Source: Ramicandelaber brevisporus (lineage: Eukaryota > Kickxellomycota > Ramicandelaberales > Ramicandelaberaceae). Taken from it: a stretch of 51,809 nt of DNA. Within the stretch, counting starts at the first letter, position 1, and each line of letters starts with the position of its first letter. Where the stretch lies: contig MU602667.1 in NCBI GenBank assembly GCA_025201865.1, positions 49,327-101,135 of the forward strand. Direction: 5' to 3'. Below, piece after piece: positions 1-9,636 of this stretch. A program made the translations under genes and the position numbers. The notes under the pieces are model-generated. The model was not told the DNA's origin. It ran no database searches and saw nothing but the letters and a program-made list of their open reading frames with translations.

Positions 1-369
1 GCCATCAGCGTTCCGAGCACAAACACTGCATAGTCGATGGTGTTCGCCGTCGCCACCATCAACACGTCCTTTTCGCGGAAACTGAGCTTCTTGACAAGAC
101 CAGATGCAAACCGACGGCTCAGCGCTTCGAACCATCAACACGTCCTTTTCGCGGAAACTGAGCTTCTTGACAAGACCAGATGCAAACCGACGGCTCAGCG
201 CTTCGACATCTGCAAGCGAATGACCTCTGCCAGACGCAGCGTCGATGAACAGTTTGTTGTTTGGGTTGAGTTTGTGCGCGTCACTGGCGCGTGCGACATT
301 CAGGAGAAAGCTCGGCAGATCAGTCTCTGGCACGGCAGCCGAAGGGTACTTGGATGTAAAGATGGTCAT
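1..369 (-). CDS. AMP-forming acyl-CoA ligase (4-coumarate-CoA-ligase-like), 5' end only, frame broken
   Basis: On the minus strand an ATG at 369 opens a frame reading MTIFTSKYPSAAVPE, then LFIDAASGRGHSLADVEALSRRFASGL and, beyond the duplication, a segment reading NTIDYAVFVLGTLM. This is the usual start of fungal 4CL-like, AMP-forming adenylating enzymes (an FxSxYP start, the 'D..sGr..ty..v..l..r.A..L' stretch, then 'pNs.dy...flG.l'). These enzymes activate carboxylic acids with ATP and CoA, often in peroxisomes. The rest of the gene lies left of the window. A perfect 76-bp tandem duplication (55-206) shifts the frame by one base, so the two halves of the match are in different frames. It could be a disabled allele, an assembly artefact, or rescued by splicing. 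I tested GT/AG pairs that would restore the frame and found only weak ones, none removing exactly one unit. Confidence 0.65.
   Translation of the reverse strand, partial: MTIFTSKYPSAAVPETDLPSFLLNVARASDAHKLNPNNKLFIDAASGRGHSLADVEALSRRFASGLVKKLSFREKDVLMVRSAEPSVCIWSCQEAQFPRKGRVDGGDGEHHRLCSVCARNADG
55..206. repeat. Perfect 76-bp tandem duplication
   Basis: Positions 55-130 and 131-206 are identical over all 76 bases. The unit starts ACCATCAACACG and ends CAGCGCTTCGA. Because 76 is not a multiple of three, it shifts the frame of the acyl-CoA ligase it lies in. No base has diverged between the copies, so it is recent or artefactual. Confidence 0.95.
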
Positions 370-1321
370 TGATGCAACAAGGAGAGATGGATTTACAAGT
401 TGTCTGGATGTGTGGATGCGTGGATGGAATGCGATGCTTGATTGTTTGGCTGTTTGGTTATTTGGCTGTCTGGCTGGCAGACCTTGAGATGGAAGCACAT
501 GCCCTCTCACCCTTCCCCCATTTTGTGCTCTGCCGCGGAGCGAGAGTGAGAGAGAGAGGCTTTCCAGTTCGGCGTCGGACAATAAACCTTAGCCGCGTGA
601 ACGTGTGTCGGTGTCTAAAAGTTTATCCTAATTGTAATGGAACGGAGGTATCCAGACTCTTCAGCGGTACAACAATTATTGTATGATGGTAGACAAGCGT
701 AGCTGCATTACACCGTTATCATGGCTGATCAACTCGGCATCTGCATGTTGCTCTGCAACCGGTAGCGAAGGAGAGGTGGATAGGTGGGTAGGCTTGGTAT
801 GATGCAACACAAAAGATGCTCACACACCGATCACTTCCCCACGATTCTCTATTAAAATCACTCCTCATCCTCCTCATCTTTTCGCAGGGGCTGACCAATT
901 CTCGCCTTTTGATTTGCGTGCGGGCGAGCGTTACTCATCCTCCTCCTCTCCTGCTCCTAACTATCGCGACTCACATTCGAACGCGGATTGGTGGTTGGAA
1001 GAACAGGAGGCGACCAGCGGTGGGCAAACTGCAAAAGAAAAAACAACACAACACAAAGCAGATGGACAGCTCAGGAAGGAGGAGGTATAAACAGAGCAGG
1101 CCGCGTCCTACGCACTACGCGAGCAACGATGCCTGCCTTCCTGCACAGCTACTTTATTTTTTACCCTCTTCTCTATCGTATTCTCTCTATTGTAATCTGT
1201 CTAGCCGCACCAGCAACAACAACAACAACAGCAGCAACACTCGCCCGCTCTTAATTCTATTTACTTCTATTCTATCACCTTTTTGCGTCTAGTCCTCGCT
1301 ACATTTATCTACTCTACAACA
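370..1321. other. Intergenic region, divergent promoters
   Basis: This stretch lies between the minus-strand acyl-CoA ligase start and the plus-strand Pro-rich gene. It contains pyrimidine-rich blocks (about 865-960 and 1135-1200), a run of CAACAA near 1215 and a TATA-like element at 1086. Open frames here are in low-complexity sequence and resemble no protein. I see no RNA gene. Confidence 0.6.
1086..1091 (+). promoter_or_regulatory. TATA-like box upstream of the Pro-rich gene
   Basis: TATAAA lies 236 bases before the ATG at 1322, in GC-balanced sequence and followed by a pyrimidine-rich leader. It is a candidate core promoter. The distance implies a leader of about 200 bases. Confidence 0.35.
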
Positions 1322-2638
1322 ATGAAGGTTATCTGCACTATTCTCATTGCCGCTGCGCTCGCTAACGCCGCCCCAATTGCCGATGCTCCTGGCCTTCCTG
1401 GCCTCGATACCCTTACCAACTTGGCTGGAGCTGGCGGTGCATCCAATCCACTTGGCAACCTCGGCGGTACGCTTAGTGGAGTCACGGATATGCTCGGTGG
1501 TGCTACTAACCTTGTTCCAGTCGCCAAGGTTAACCCACCCAAGCTTGGTACTGGCGCTAAGAACAACGAGGCTACTACCGAGGCTGCTGATTCTACGCCA
1601 GCACCTGCAGCTGCTGAGGCAACTGAAGCTCTGAAGAAGCGTGGTGGTGATACTCTGCCCGATTTGAGTGCACTTCTGGCTGGTAGCCCTCTTGCTCAGC
1701 TTATGGGTGGCGAGTTTCCATTAAACGGCCTCGCGGGAGCAGCTGGTGTACCAGATGGTCGTGCTGGTAACGTCGCTCCAGTTCTGCCAGCTCCAATGGT
1801 CGAGGATGCCCGCGAGAACAGTGGCAGCGAGGTGGTCACTAGCGACAATGTTGGCCAGGTGAAGGTCAATGGTGTCCAGAAGCGTGGTCTCCTTGATGGT
1901 CTTGAAGGTGACTCCACCGCTACTGTCAAGGTTAATGTTGCTGTTCAAGAAAAGACCAAACCCGATGCGCCTCCAACTGTTTTGATTCCAAAGCCAGAGC
2001 CAAACTACAATGGCGGCGCTCCGCCATCCTACACTCCGGCTCCAGTCCCTGCACCAGCCCCGGCTCCAGCTCCAGCACCATCGTATGGTGCTACTGGCCC
2101 ATCCACTCCACCAACCGGTCCAGGCAGCTACACCCCGCCAACTGGTCCAGGCAGCTATACGCCACCAACTGGCCCAGGTACTAACGTTCCTGCTTATGTC
2201 GCCTCTCCCGCTCCAGTTTACCAGCCAGCTCCGGCACCTGCACCTGCCCCGGTCTATCAACCAGCACCGGCTCCAGTTCCCGCTCCAGCTCCAGCACCTG
2301 TCTCTCCAGCCGTACCAAGCGGTCCTTCCTATGTTGCCTCTCCAGCTCCAATGCCAGCGCCTGCCCCAGCACCGGCTCCCGCCCCAGCTCCAATGCCAGT
2401 TTCTCCAGCACCAGTTCCAGCTTACCAACCAGCACCTGCCCCGGCTCCAGCTCCAGCTCCAGTCCCAGCTTACCAACCAGCTCCAGCTCCAGCTCCAATG
2501 CCAGTCTCTCCAGCACCAGTTGCCCCGGCTCCAGCACCAGTTGCCCCGGCCCCAGCGTACGTTGCTTCTCCAGCACCAGTTGTTCAGCCACCAACCCAAC
2601 CAGCCACTGGTTACATTGCCACTGCTCCACAGTACTAA
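1322..2638 (+). CDS. Secreted Pro/Ala-rich cell-surface protein with Kex2-type sites
   Basis: This 438-residue protein probably starts at 1322, where [18 protein letters not shown] forms a signal peptide. An upstream in-frame start at 1283 is not ATG and would bury the signal. Residues 19-190 are Gly/Leu/Ala-rich. Two dibasic sites typical of Kex2 processing occur, KKR ending at residue 107 and KR at 187-188 (QKRGLLDG). From about residue 220 to the end the protein is almost wholly Pro-Ala dipeptides with recurring YVASPAP and YQPAPAP blocks and three PPTGPGSYT-type units. Such Pro-rich segments are usual in O-glycosylated wall proteins. No cysteine-rich fold, GPI signal or membrane helix is visible, so it is probably secreted or wall-associated. 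I do not recognise a family. The antisense of the repeats is also open, and I treat that as a shadow. Confidence 0.85.
   Translation: MKVICTILIAAALANAAPIADAPGLPGLDTLTNLAGAGGASNPLGNLGGTLSGVTDMLGGATNLVPVAKVNPPKLGTGAKNNEATTEAADSTPAPAAAEATEALKKRGGDTLPDLSALLAGSPLAQLMGGEFPLNGLAGAAGVPDGRAGNVAPVLPAPMVEDARENSGSEVVTSDNVGQVKVNGVQKRGLLDGLEGDSTATVKVNVAVQEKTKPDAPPTVLIPKPEPNYNGGAPPSYTPAPVPAPAPAPAPAPSYGATGPSTPPTGPGSYTPPTGPGSYTPPTGPGTNVPAYVASPAPVYQPAPAPAPAPVYQPAPAPVPAPAPAPVSPAVPSGPSYVASPAPMPAPAPAPAPAPAPMPVSPAPVPAYQPAPAPAPAPAPVPAYQPAPAPAPMPVSPAPVAPAPAPVAPAPAYVASPAPVVQPPTQPATGYIATAPQY
2111..2191 (+). repeat. Three tandem 27-bp units inside the Pro-rich gene
   Basis: Units begin at 2111, 2138 and 2165, each starting CCAAC(C/T)GG(T/C)CCAGG, and encode PTGPGSYTP-like nonapeptides. 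The first two are nearly identical and the third is diverged in its second half. Confidence 0.85.
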
Positions 2639-2722
2639 ACTACTAAATTCTTTCCTCCAATTCATCCTTCAAAGCGTTATGAAATTCTCTAATGATGTAC
2701 TCGATTTTAGGACAGGTTGCGG

Positions 2723-4282
2723 TCAAAGTTTATTAACCTTGACATGTGGGAGCTGCTGACGCACAGACTCCACAAACTTAGGATTACAGCGTGACAATGA
2801 AACACGCTTGATGCACGGCATGAGCGAGAGAAGAGCTACAATGTATCCAAGCGACCATGGATTATCGCGATGAGGAGCCTCGAACTCAAAACACTGAATT
2901 GTCCTTGGATAAACGCCAATTGTGTCGTCGTATTGAATGCGCTCAATAAACTGCATAGCTTCCAACACATCATCCATAGTGCACCTTAATACACTAAACT
3001 TATGCAGCCGAGGCAACAAAAGTAGCATCTCAATAACACTGGTGTGTAGCTGGCACTTCTCAAAGCGTATGTGTTCAAGATTTCGTGGCAGTACCTCCAA
3101 TCCATCTAAGCTGCAGTCCATTCTCAATGATCTACAGCAATAGCATACTACATCGAGACATCGCAAAGAGGGAAGTCGTTGTATGAAATCTGCAATGTCC
3201 AGCACGTAATTATTATCCATCAGACAGCTGTGGTCTTTGAACACAAACTTTGTAATGTGTGGGTTGAGGTCCAAGATATGTAGCAGAGATACATATTCTG
3301 ACATGATGGAAAACTCAAGATGATCCAGCTTTGGCCAGTGATGGGAAAACACCTTGTCAATTGCCAATTCAGCTTCGTGCTGTACATGATAGCATATTCT
3401 TTCGCGAAACTTGATTACGGAAACCGACGGTAGCTGGATCGGGTTGATACCTGAATAATTGTAAACAGTGTCAATTGCGCAACAGGCACTCAGTACTAGA
3501 GTGGTGAGGTGTGGAAGAGAACCATCACCAAACTGACTAATGAACGGACCATATAGAATGTCATTGGATGGCGCATAACACTGGTGGCGACCAAGTTCAT
3601 TGTTCGGTGGGAGCTCAATGATGTGAGACTGAAGCACTCTCGCCTGTTCAGCAGTTGGCTGGTCAATTGGAGTCCTCAGGCGCACAGCAAAGCCTAGGTT
3701 GCAGAGCCGTTGGTCTGCCAACGTGAGTGCAAAGTTAGCGAGCTGTGTCCAAATGTCCTCTTGATAACCTTCAATAAACTCTATCACAAGTGATTTTAGA
3801 GATTGCTTGGTTATGTCATTATTGCGAGCAATGACAGCGACTCCAATCATCGATAGACTCAACTTTTCAGGATTACAGAGAAAGTTGATTCCTAGCGACT
3901 GCAAACCATGGAGATGGAGCACAGCATCAATCAGATCGACAAGCTGTTCTACTGTGGTATGTGGACCGACACCAAAGTTGAGCCGCGTGACATTCGGGAA
4001 AAGATAATGCCAGCAATACGTTTTATGGATGTTTGCCTCCAAATTGAGAGTCCTAACGAGATGACCATAGCGTGGAAATGACTCGGGAAGGACAGGTGCG
4101 AAGTCATACCATCCATTGATCATCAGCACGCGCCAGGCACTTCGAATGAATACGTCGTAAAAGCTACTTGAAACGGTCAAAAGCGGGAATGCCTCGTAAC
4201 TGTAAAAATAGAGAGTCAAACATTCGAGTATGTCAAACGGCAGGGCCATTACCCTAAAGTAACTTTTGCTTGTGGCGGTCAT
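2723..4282 (-). CDS. F-box/leucine-rich-repeat-like protein
   Basis: The frame gives 519 residues from the ATG at 4282. A second ATG at 4249 begins MALPFDILECLTLYFYSYEAF, which resembles the start of an F-box (a short hydrophobic 'LP.dil..i' helix). The frame extends upstream to 4357 without another ATG. The rest is a string of irregular leucine-rich units (for example LVRTLNLEANIH, LPHLTTLVLSACC, LPSLRCLDVVCYCCRSL, LPRLHKFSVLRC). This is the architecture of substrate-binding subunits of SCF ubiquitin ligases, which are numerous in early-diverging fungi. The substrate cannot be inferred. The 3' end converges on the Pro-rich gene with 84 bases between stops. The family call rests on pattern, not on a strict motif. 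Confidence 0.7.
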   Translation of the reverse strand: MTATSKSYFRVMALPFDILECLTLYFYSYEAFPLLTVSSSFYDVFIRSAWRVLMINGWYDFAPVLPESFPRYGHLVRTLNLEANIHKTYCWHYLFPNVTRLNFGVGPHTTVEQLVDLIDAVLHLHGLQSLGINFLCNPEKLSLSMIGVAVIARNNDITKQSLKSLVIEFIEGYQEDIWTQLANFALTLADQRLCNLGFAVRLRTPIDQPTAEQARVLQSHIIELPPNNELGRHQCYAPSNDILYGPFISQFGDGSLPHLTTLVLSACCAIDTVYNYSGINPIQLPSVSVIKFRERICYHVQHEAELAIDKVFSHHWPKLDHLEFSIMSEYVSLLHILDLNPHITKFVFKDHSCLMDNNYVLDIADFIQRLPSLRCLDVVCYCCRSLRMDCSLDGLEVLPRNLEHIRFEKCQLHTSVIEMLLLLPRLHKFSVLRCTMDDVLEAMQFIERIQYDDTIGVYPRTIQCFEFEAPHRDNPWSLGYIVALLSLMPCIKRVSLSRCNPKFVESVRQQLPHVKVNKL

Positions 4283-4530
4283 CTTGTCGTGTAATCTCTG
4301 TCGAGCTGAACGAAAAAAACAAATGGAGAGGTACACATCCTCCCAAGTAGCAAACACAGATCAGATGCTAATGCCACGTTTATGATTTTACAAGTCATCA
4401 ATTGTGCCACGTCGTCATTGTATAACACTCCGAAAATATCGAGTGTTAACTATACGCCATTTACAGCCTCATCTTCTCTTTATTAATGATAACTTCGCTG
4501 TTTTGGAAAAAAAAATAATAGTATTAACGC

Positions 4531-6063
4531 TTAATGTTCATTGTCGCTTCCATCAGCATCGGACAGTTCGCCAATTTCGAAGGCACTCATTTGCCTATTT
4601 TGACTAACTGTGGTTTGTAGGTGCTGCTGTTGTAGTTGTGTATTTTGAGGGTCGGAATGCCCAGATGTGCTGATATCTCTCATTTCTGGCAGTCTTCGTG
4701 AAGGAGGTCGTCTAGGATGTTTCGGAGACTGAATTATACTTTCATCGTCTCCTGTCATGTCATATATTGTACTTCCGTCCGCATAGTCGTCTTCTTCGTC
4801 TGATAAACCAGAGTAATCCAGACTCATACTTCTATCATAGACAGTGATTCGCTGTGACCGCCGCTTAGACTTTGAGCGAGATGGGTGGCTATCGAGCTGC
4901 CATTCTTCGTTGTCCACATCATCATCGTAGTCAAATGCAGATGAGTAAGCGCCTGAGCCAGAGTGCTGGTCTTTGCAAAACGAAATGAATGTGTACAGGC
5001 CGCCCAGCGCGAGAAGGGAGAAGAAGAATACTGTGACAAGAGGGAATGGTGCGTCGCCCGTTGGTGGATGGTATGGATGATGGATCTTTGTTGTGGAGTT
5101 GTGCTTCGCATTCCGGCCGCCTTGCCCCAAAGAGGTGCTGTTGGAAAGATATGACTGAGAGGCAGACGATGCTGCAAGTTGTTGTTGCTTTGGTAATGGC
5201 TGCGTCGGAGGAAGAGGAAGAGGAGTAGAAGTAGACGTGGGCTGAGGTGCAAAATCATCAGGATAACAGTCTGGCGTGTCAATAAGCTTCCTAAGCCCAA
5301 GACCAAGCGACTTGTCTAATACATCGGTGGCTTCTTTGTCAGCCAAGTTGGCAACTGTGTTAGTTGGTGCTGGTGATGCTGATGAAGATAAGGATGGAGA
5401 CGACGCTGTTGATGTTGATTTTGCAGTGCTGGTATTAGACTGTGTAGATGATGCTGAAGAAGCTACTGAGGAGGAGGAGGAAGGTGTCCTCGATGCCGTC
5501 GAAGAGGATGACGACGAAGATGATGATGAAGATGATGAAGAGGAAGAAGAGGATGGTGTCTCAGGAACTTGTAAAGGGACTCTTGGATTTGCACCTGGGA
5601 AACACGCATTGATCGCTCTGCTACGAACCGACAAACACATTGGTCTCATACCGCCCGTGGTTGTACATGCAGGGTACTCAATTGCACACACTAGACTTCG
5701 TAAAGCCAAGAAACACTCTACACCGCCTCTGTCATCCACACCTTCTCTGCTCAATCTATCCAGCGTCTTCTTGACTCTCAAATCCGCCGCTTGTACATCG
5801 GTTACATTGGTTGCATATTTGACATCTGGACACATGCGTGATGCTGTCTTGGGAGGTGCGCATACTAGCAGCGGCGCCGTCGACAGCGTAGATGGCGCTG
5901 TGGAGGCTGCAGATGACTTGGTCCGAGGAACTGGTGACAGAGGAGGAGGCGAGTCGAGCGGTACAGGCTCTAGAGCGCTAGCGGTAGTAGTGGTAGAGCC
6001 GAGCGCTGCCAGTAGAAGGGCTGTGCCTAGTGCGATCAGCCTGCTGCCTCTTCTTACTAGCAT
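4531..6063 (-). CDS. Single-pass membrane protein with Frizzled-CRD-like ectodomain
   Basis: This protein has 510 residues from the ATG at 6063 (MLVRRGSRLIALGTALLLAALGS, a signal peptide). Eight cysteines follow in an order reminiscent of the Frizzled-type cysteine-rich domain also found in fungal Mid1: VC, MCPDVKYATNVT, ECFLALRSLVC, YPAC, MCLSVRSRAINAC and later DTPDC. A long poly-Ser linker (near residues 170-230) probably carries O-glycans. One membrane helix at about 341-363 (FPLVTVFFFSLLALGGLYTF) is followed by a 147-residue acidic and Ser-rich cytosolic tail. A type I surface sensor is the simplest reading. Relation to Frizzled or Mid1 is inferred from cysteine order only. It lies just downstream of a seven-helix protein gene on the same strand. 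Confidence 0.7.
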   Translation of the reverse strand: MLVRRGSRLIALGTALLLAALGSTTTTASALEPVPLDSPPPLSPVPRTKSSAASTAPSTLSTAPLLVCAPPKTASRMCPDVKYATNVTDVQAADLRVKKTLDRLSREGVDDRGGVECFLALRSLVCAIEYPACTTTGGMRPMCLSVRSRAINACFPGANPRVPLQVPETPSSSSSSSSSSSSSSSSSSTASRTPSSSSSVASSASSTQSNTSTAKSTSTASSPSLSSSASPAPTNTVANLADKEATDVLDKSLGLGLRKLIDTPDCYPDDFAPQPTSTSTPLPLPPTQPLPKQQQLAASSASQSYLSNSTSLGQGGRNAKHNSTTKIHHPYHPPTGDAPFPLVTVFFFSLLALGGLYTFISFCKDQHSGSGAYSSAFDYDDDVDNEEWQLDSHPSRSKSKRRSQRITVYDRSMSLDYSGLSDEEDDYADGSTIYDMTGDDESIIQSPKHPRRPPSRRLPEMRDISTSGHSDPQNTQLQQQHLQTTVSQNRQMSAFEIGELSDADGSDNEH

Positions 6064-6384
6064 CGCCAAAAACAGTAACGTGGTAGATGCAAGTCAAAAA
6101 AAACACAGTTTTGTAAGGTTGCGTAGTCCCAGAAGAGTTGAACAGAGTTGCACTGGGCAAGACAGAACAAGGTTCACACGACCCACAATTTCCAGCATAT
6201 CCTGTAGGATCGTGTACCTTTTGTTTCTTTTTTAATATTATTCTCGTTTCCTTCTCGCTTTCCAATGCTGCTTGTCTTAATCATTGTAAACAAAAAGGAA
6301 AGAATGAAGATATTTAAGTGATAGAAGGCGAGAGAAGAAGAGAGGAGGGAAAAGAGAGAAGAAAAGAGATTGGTTAAAAGTCAT
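6064..6384. other. Intergenic region, promoter of the CRD-like gene
   Basis: These 321 bases separate two minus-strand genes. The stretch 6290-6375 is purine-rich on the plus strand, which gives a pyrimidine-rich leader or trailer on the coding strand. No other element is seen. Confidence 0.5.
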
Positions 6385-7026
6385 TTAGGGTTTCTTTTGT
6401 GGAGGCGATGAGCAGTGCCGACGTAATCTATCTTCAGTCATACTAGTCTGATGACCACCAGAATCACGTTGTTTACCAACAGCACCAAACGTTGCGCTGC
6501 TTTCACCCTCATTGTCCATTGCATTGGAGAATGTAATCAACGCAGTCAAATCTAGTGGATCGATTGAATAGTCAATGATAGGAATCAATGGAATTGTAGT
6601 GGATGTCGTGCGACTGGCAGAGCTGAAGTCAATTGACGGGAGAGCCGGTGTGCTTTTTGCGAGACTGGTTTGATACTGATTGCTGTTGCCACCAAAAGCC
6701 GAGGAGATTCGGTTGGATTGAAGCTGGGGTTGAGGTTCACGTTGAGGTTGACGCTGGGGCTGAGACTGGAGAGCGTCAACTGGTGTCAAAATCATATACG
6801 GTGACTGTGGTTGAACGTGTAGATCACTGTAGTTGATTGTGTGGCTAGGGTTGCTGCTAGCTGATGTTGATGTTGATGTTGATACGGAAGAGGACTCTGC
6901 AGTCTGTGGCAGGCAATGATCACTGTCAGTCAACGAGTTGATAAACAGAGTAAGTGGCCGACCAGTGCTGGGAACATTGCGAAGACCAGCACTGCTGTTG
7001 CCTGGCTGGTTCCGTTGATCTCTCTT

Positions 7027-7070
<44 letters not shown>

Positions 7071-9636
7071 GCTGGTGATGACCGAACGAGGATGCAATTG
7101 GTGTGCTAAACTGTATTTCGAGACTATATCTCAATGCAGCTTCAATTTCATCACTATGAGTTGGATTGCGCTCTGGAGACTGCTGTGGATGCTGCTGAAC
7201 GTTAGTGACAGTTGACCCTGAAATTTCATCACACAGTTGAACTGATCCAATACCAATCCACTCATTCTTCCACTGCTGCTGCTGGTGCTGTTGCTGCTGC
7301 TGTTGTTGTTGTTGTTGATTTGACTGCAGCATATTTTTTGACAATCTCTGACTATAATGTTGATAATTCTGCTGTTGATTATTATTAGTATTGTTAGTAT
7401 TATAAACAGCTGGATAAAACTTTTGCCATTCTTGAAGTTGCATTTCAAACTGCTGCTGCTTTTGCTGTTGAGTGGTGGTAAATCGCTGCCATTTGATTGA
7501 CTGACTTGATTTACGACGAGCCGAGCCAGATACTGATGATCTTGATGATGTACTGCTGTTAGTTCTGCTGTGCCATAGCATTTCTGAGATGGTTCGATTT
7601 GACGATACTCGCTTCTTTCCGCCACTGCCACTGCCGCCACTGTTACTGCTCATCCCAGGCACTAGCGGTGAAGAATGCTTTGGAAGTAAACCTTGGCGAG
7701 AGTCAACCATGCCATCATCTAGCACTGCATTGCCGACGATCACTGATGTGCGAGCTGTTTGGTCACCGGTTTGGATGGCTGTATTTGTTGGTGCAGCTGA
7801 AGTTGTTGCGTGACTACCCTGAGTGTTAGAGTGTGAGATGGCTCTGCTTGGGGCATGCAGCTTGAGATTGGAAGCTGAAGATGGAATTGGCTGTGGACTG
7901 CGCGGGTACAGTATTGGCGATGGAAGTGATCCATCATGATTCGAGTTTGCCTCAAATGTGTCGCCTCCGCTACCAAGTCCACTCGAAGATTGACCAGCAA
8001 ACGGGTTTCCACTGCTCACGCTGACATCTTCATATTCAGCTGAGGTTTCATCATCAGTTTGCTGAGATGGCTGACGAGCTGACTTGGCAAGTGTCAGGAA
8101 ACATCCAAAAGTGAATAGAGCATCAGCAACGCGCCACATGCAAAACACTGCGATTGCCTCCGGAACTGACAATCGAGGCACTCTGCCAAATCCACTTGTG
8201 GCAGAAGGTAGGGCCAGGATGATGCCAACATAGACAACCATCACATTGATTCCCATGACTGCAATTGCCCAAGCCAAGCGAATGAATTGAACACGCTCAA
8301 TCTGGAAGTCGCAGTTATCAGGGTGCTGTTTTGTTTGGCGGAGACGATGGGTGTAAGTGATAACTACAGTTGCACTCCACACAACGGCCGCTGCAAAGAG
8401 ACATGGCGAGACAACGACAAAGTACAAGCCAGACACAGCCATCAAAGAGACAGAGTTTGCAAACATAGTGGAATACAGTGCCACCACAAACAGCGCAACA
8501 TCAGCTACAGTTTGCAGCCAGATAAACCCGCGCAGCACAATTGCATACGCCACCCGCGATGGTGGAATACTGACAACCAGCACGAGCATAGTCATGAACA
8601 GCATCTTGGCTGACACCAGAGCTGCCAGGGTTGACACGTACTCACCGCGTGTGTTGATGGCGAATGGTGGGAAGAGAGCAGAGACGGCACTGTAGACTGC
8701 AAAGATTGCAGTGAAAAACATGCGCAAATCAAAGGTGAGACGATACCAGCGAGATGAATAGAGGTAGATGGCAATGGTGACGGAGATGGTGCACATTTTG
8801 ATTGCAAAGATAACCCAGCGCTGAATAGCATAGCCAAGCGAGAGATACACGGATTGCCATGGACCGAGCTCAGCTTGGTACTGAGCAAGCGCTGCAACAG
8901 TCTGATTGCCAAAGGCATTGTATAGGAAGGAGGCTGCGGTAAGGTCGATTTGACCAACGGAGAATGATCGAGAGCTGGAAGAAGGCGTTGGAGGGAAGCT
9001 GCCGATTCTCATGGAAGGTCCACCGGCTGCCATTGACGACGGAATGCTTTCTGGAGAGCTGATGTCGCTGACTGTGCTTGCGATGGCTGAGCCGGCTGGA
9101 AGGGATGGTAAAAGAACAAGACGCAGTGGAGGCAGGCCAACGGATCCCAATGCTGCTGAATAATTGGTGATTATAGGATAGAGTTGATCGACATACAGAC
9201 ATCCACTCGGTAGAGCTGCACCATGCGCCAAAGAGTCCGGTGTTATGACCGCGATTGATGCATTGCCAAGTTGAGATGGATGCACACCGATACCAAGAGG
9301 CACCATCCATGGATCAAACATCAGTTGACAGGAATCTGTTGGGGTGTTGTGAGCGGGCATCAGCTTCAGGAAGACGAGGGATGATATAACCGGAGAGCCA
9401 ACTGCAAAATCACCGCCAGTCCAAGCAGCCACCGAGGTGCTGCCGGTGTCTGGAACTACGCTGGCATTGAGCAGCTGGGCAGTCGGAATAGTCCACGCAA
9501 TGTCGCCTGTAAACTGGCCGACAGAGGCTAGTGGCTGATGCTGCTGAGGCGACGGAAGGAGAACCGTAAGCCGACCTGCGGCAAGTCCAGCGGCAATTGT
9601 GAGAAGCAGGAGGAGAAGCTGCGCAATTCGACGCAT
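6385..9636 (-). CDS. Seven-transmembrane receptor-like protein with Gln-rich tail
   Basis: The ATG at 9636 gives 1083 residues starting MRRIAQLLLLLLTIAAGLAAG, a signal peptide. Frame-extending codons further upstream are not ATG. An ectodomain of roughly 240 residues with two cysteines (near 103 and 146) may be distantly like a protease-associated fold. Seven hydrophobic helices follow between about residues 270 and 517, for example WVIFAIKMCTISVTIAIYLY, FIWLQTVADVALFVVALYS and LAWAIAVMGINVMVVYVGIIL. The remaining ~550 residues are cytosolic, Ser/Asn/Gln-rich, with a 15-plus Gln tract and several shorter ones. The topology suits a G-protein-coupled or similar surface receptor, but no family signature is certain. 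It sits directly upstream of the CRD-like gene on the same strand. Confidence 0.75.
7027..7071 (+). repeat. (TTG)15 microsatellite encoding poly-Gln
   Basis: Fifteen perfect TTG units read as CAA (Gln) in the minus-strand receptor-like gene. The tract uses one codon only, so it is likely to vary in length between strains. Confidence 0.9.

Noticed and set aside
1721-2665. 314-codon open frame antisense to the Pro-rich gene
   Set aside because: Its Trp/Ser-rich translation is the mirror of the GGAGCTGG-type Pro-Ala repeats, which cannot form stops. The plus strand has a signal peptide and sensible composition.
5276-6235. 319-codon open frame antisense to the CRD-like gene
   Set aside because: Its Asp/Glu run is the complement of the poly-Ser tract. 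The minus strand has the signal peptide, cysteine pattern and membrane helix.
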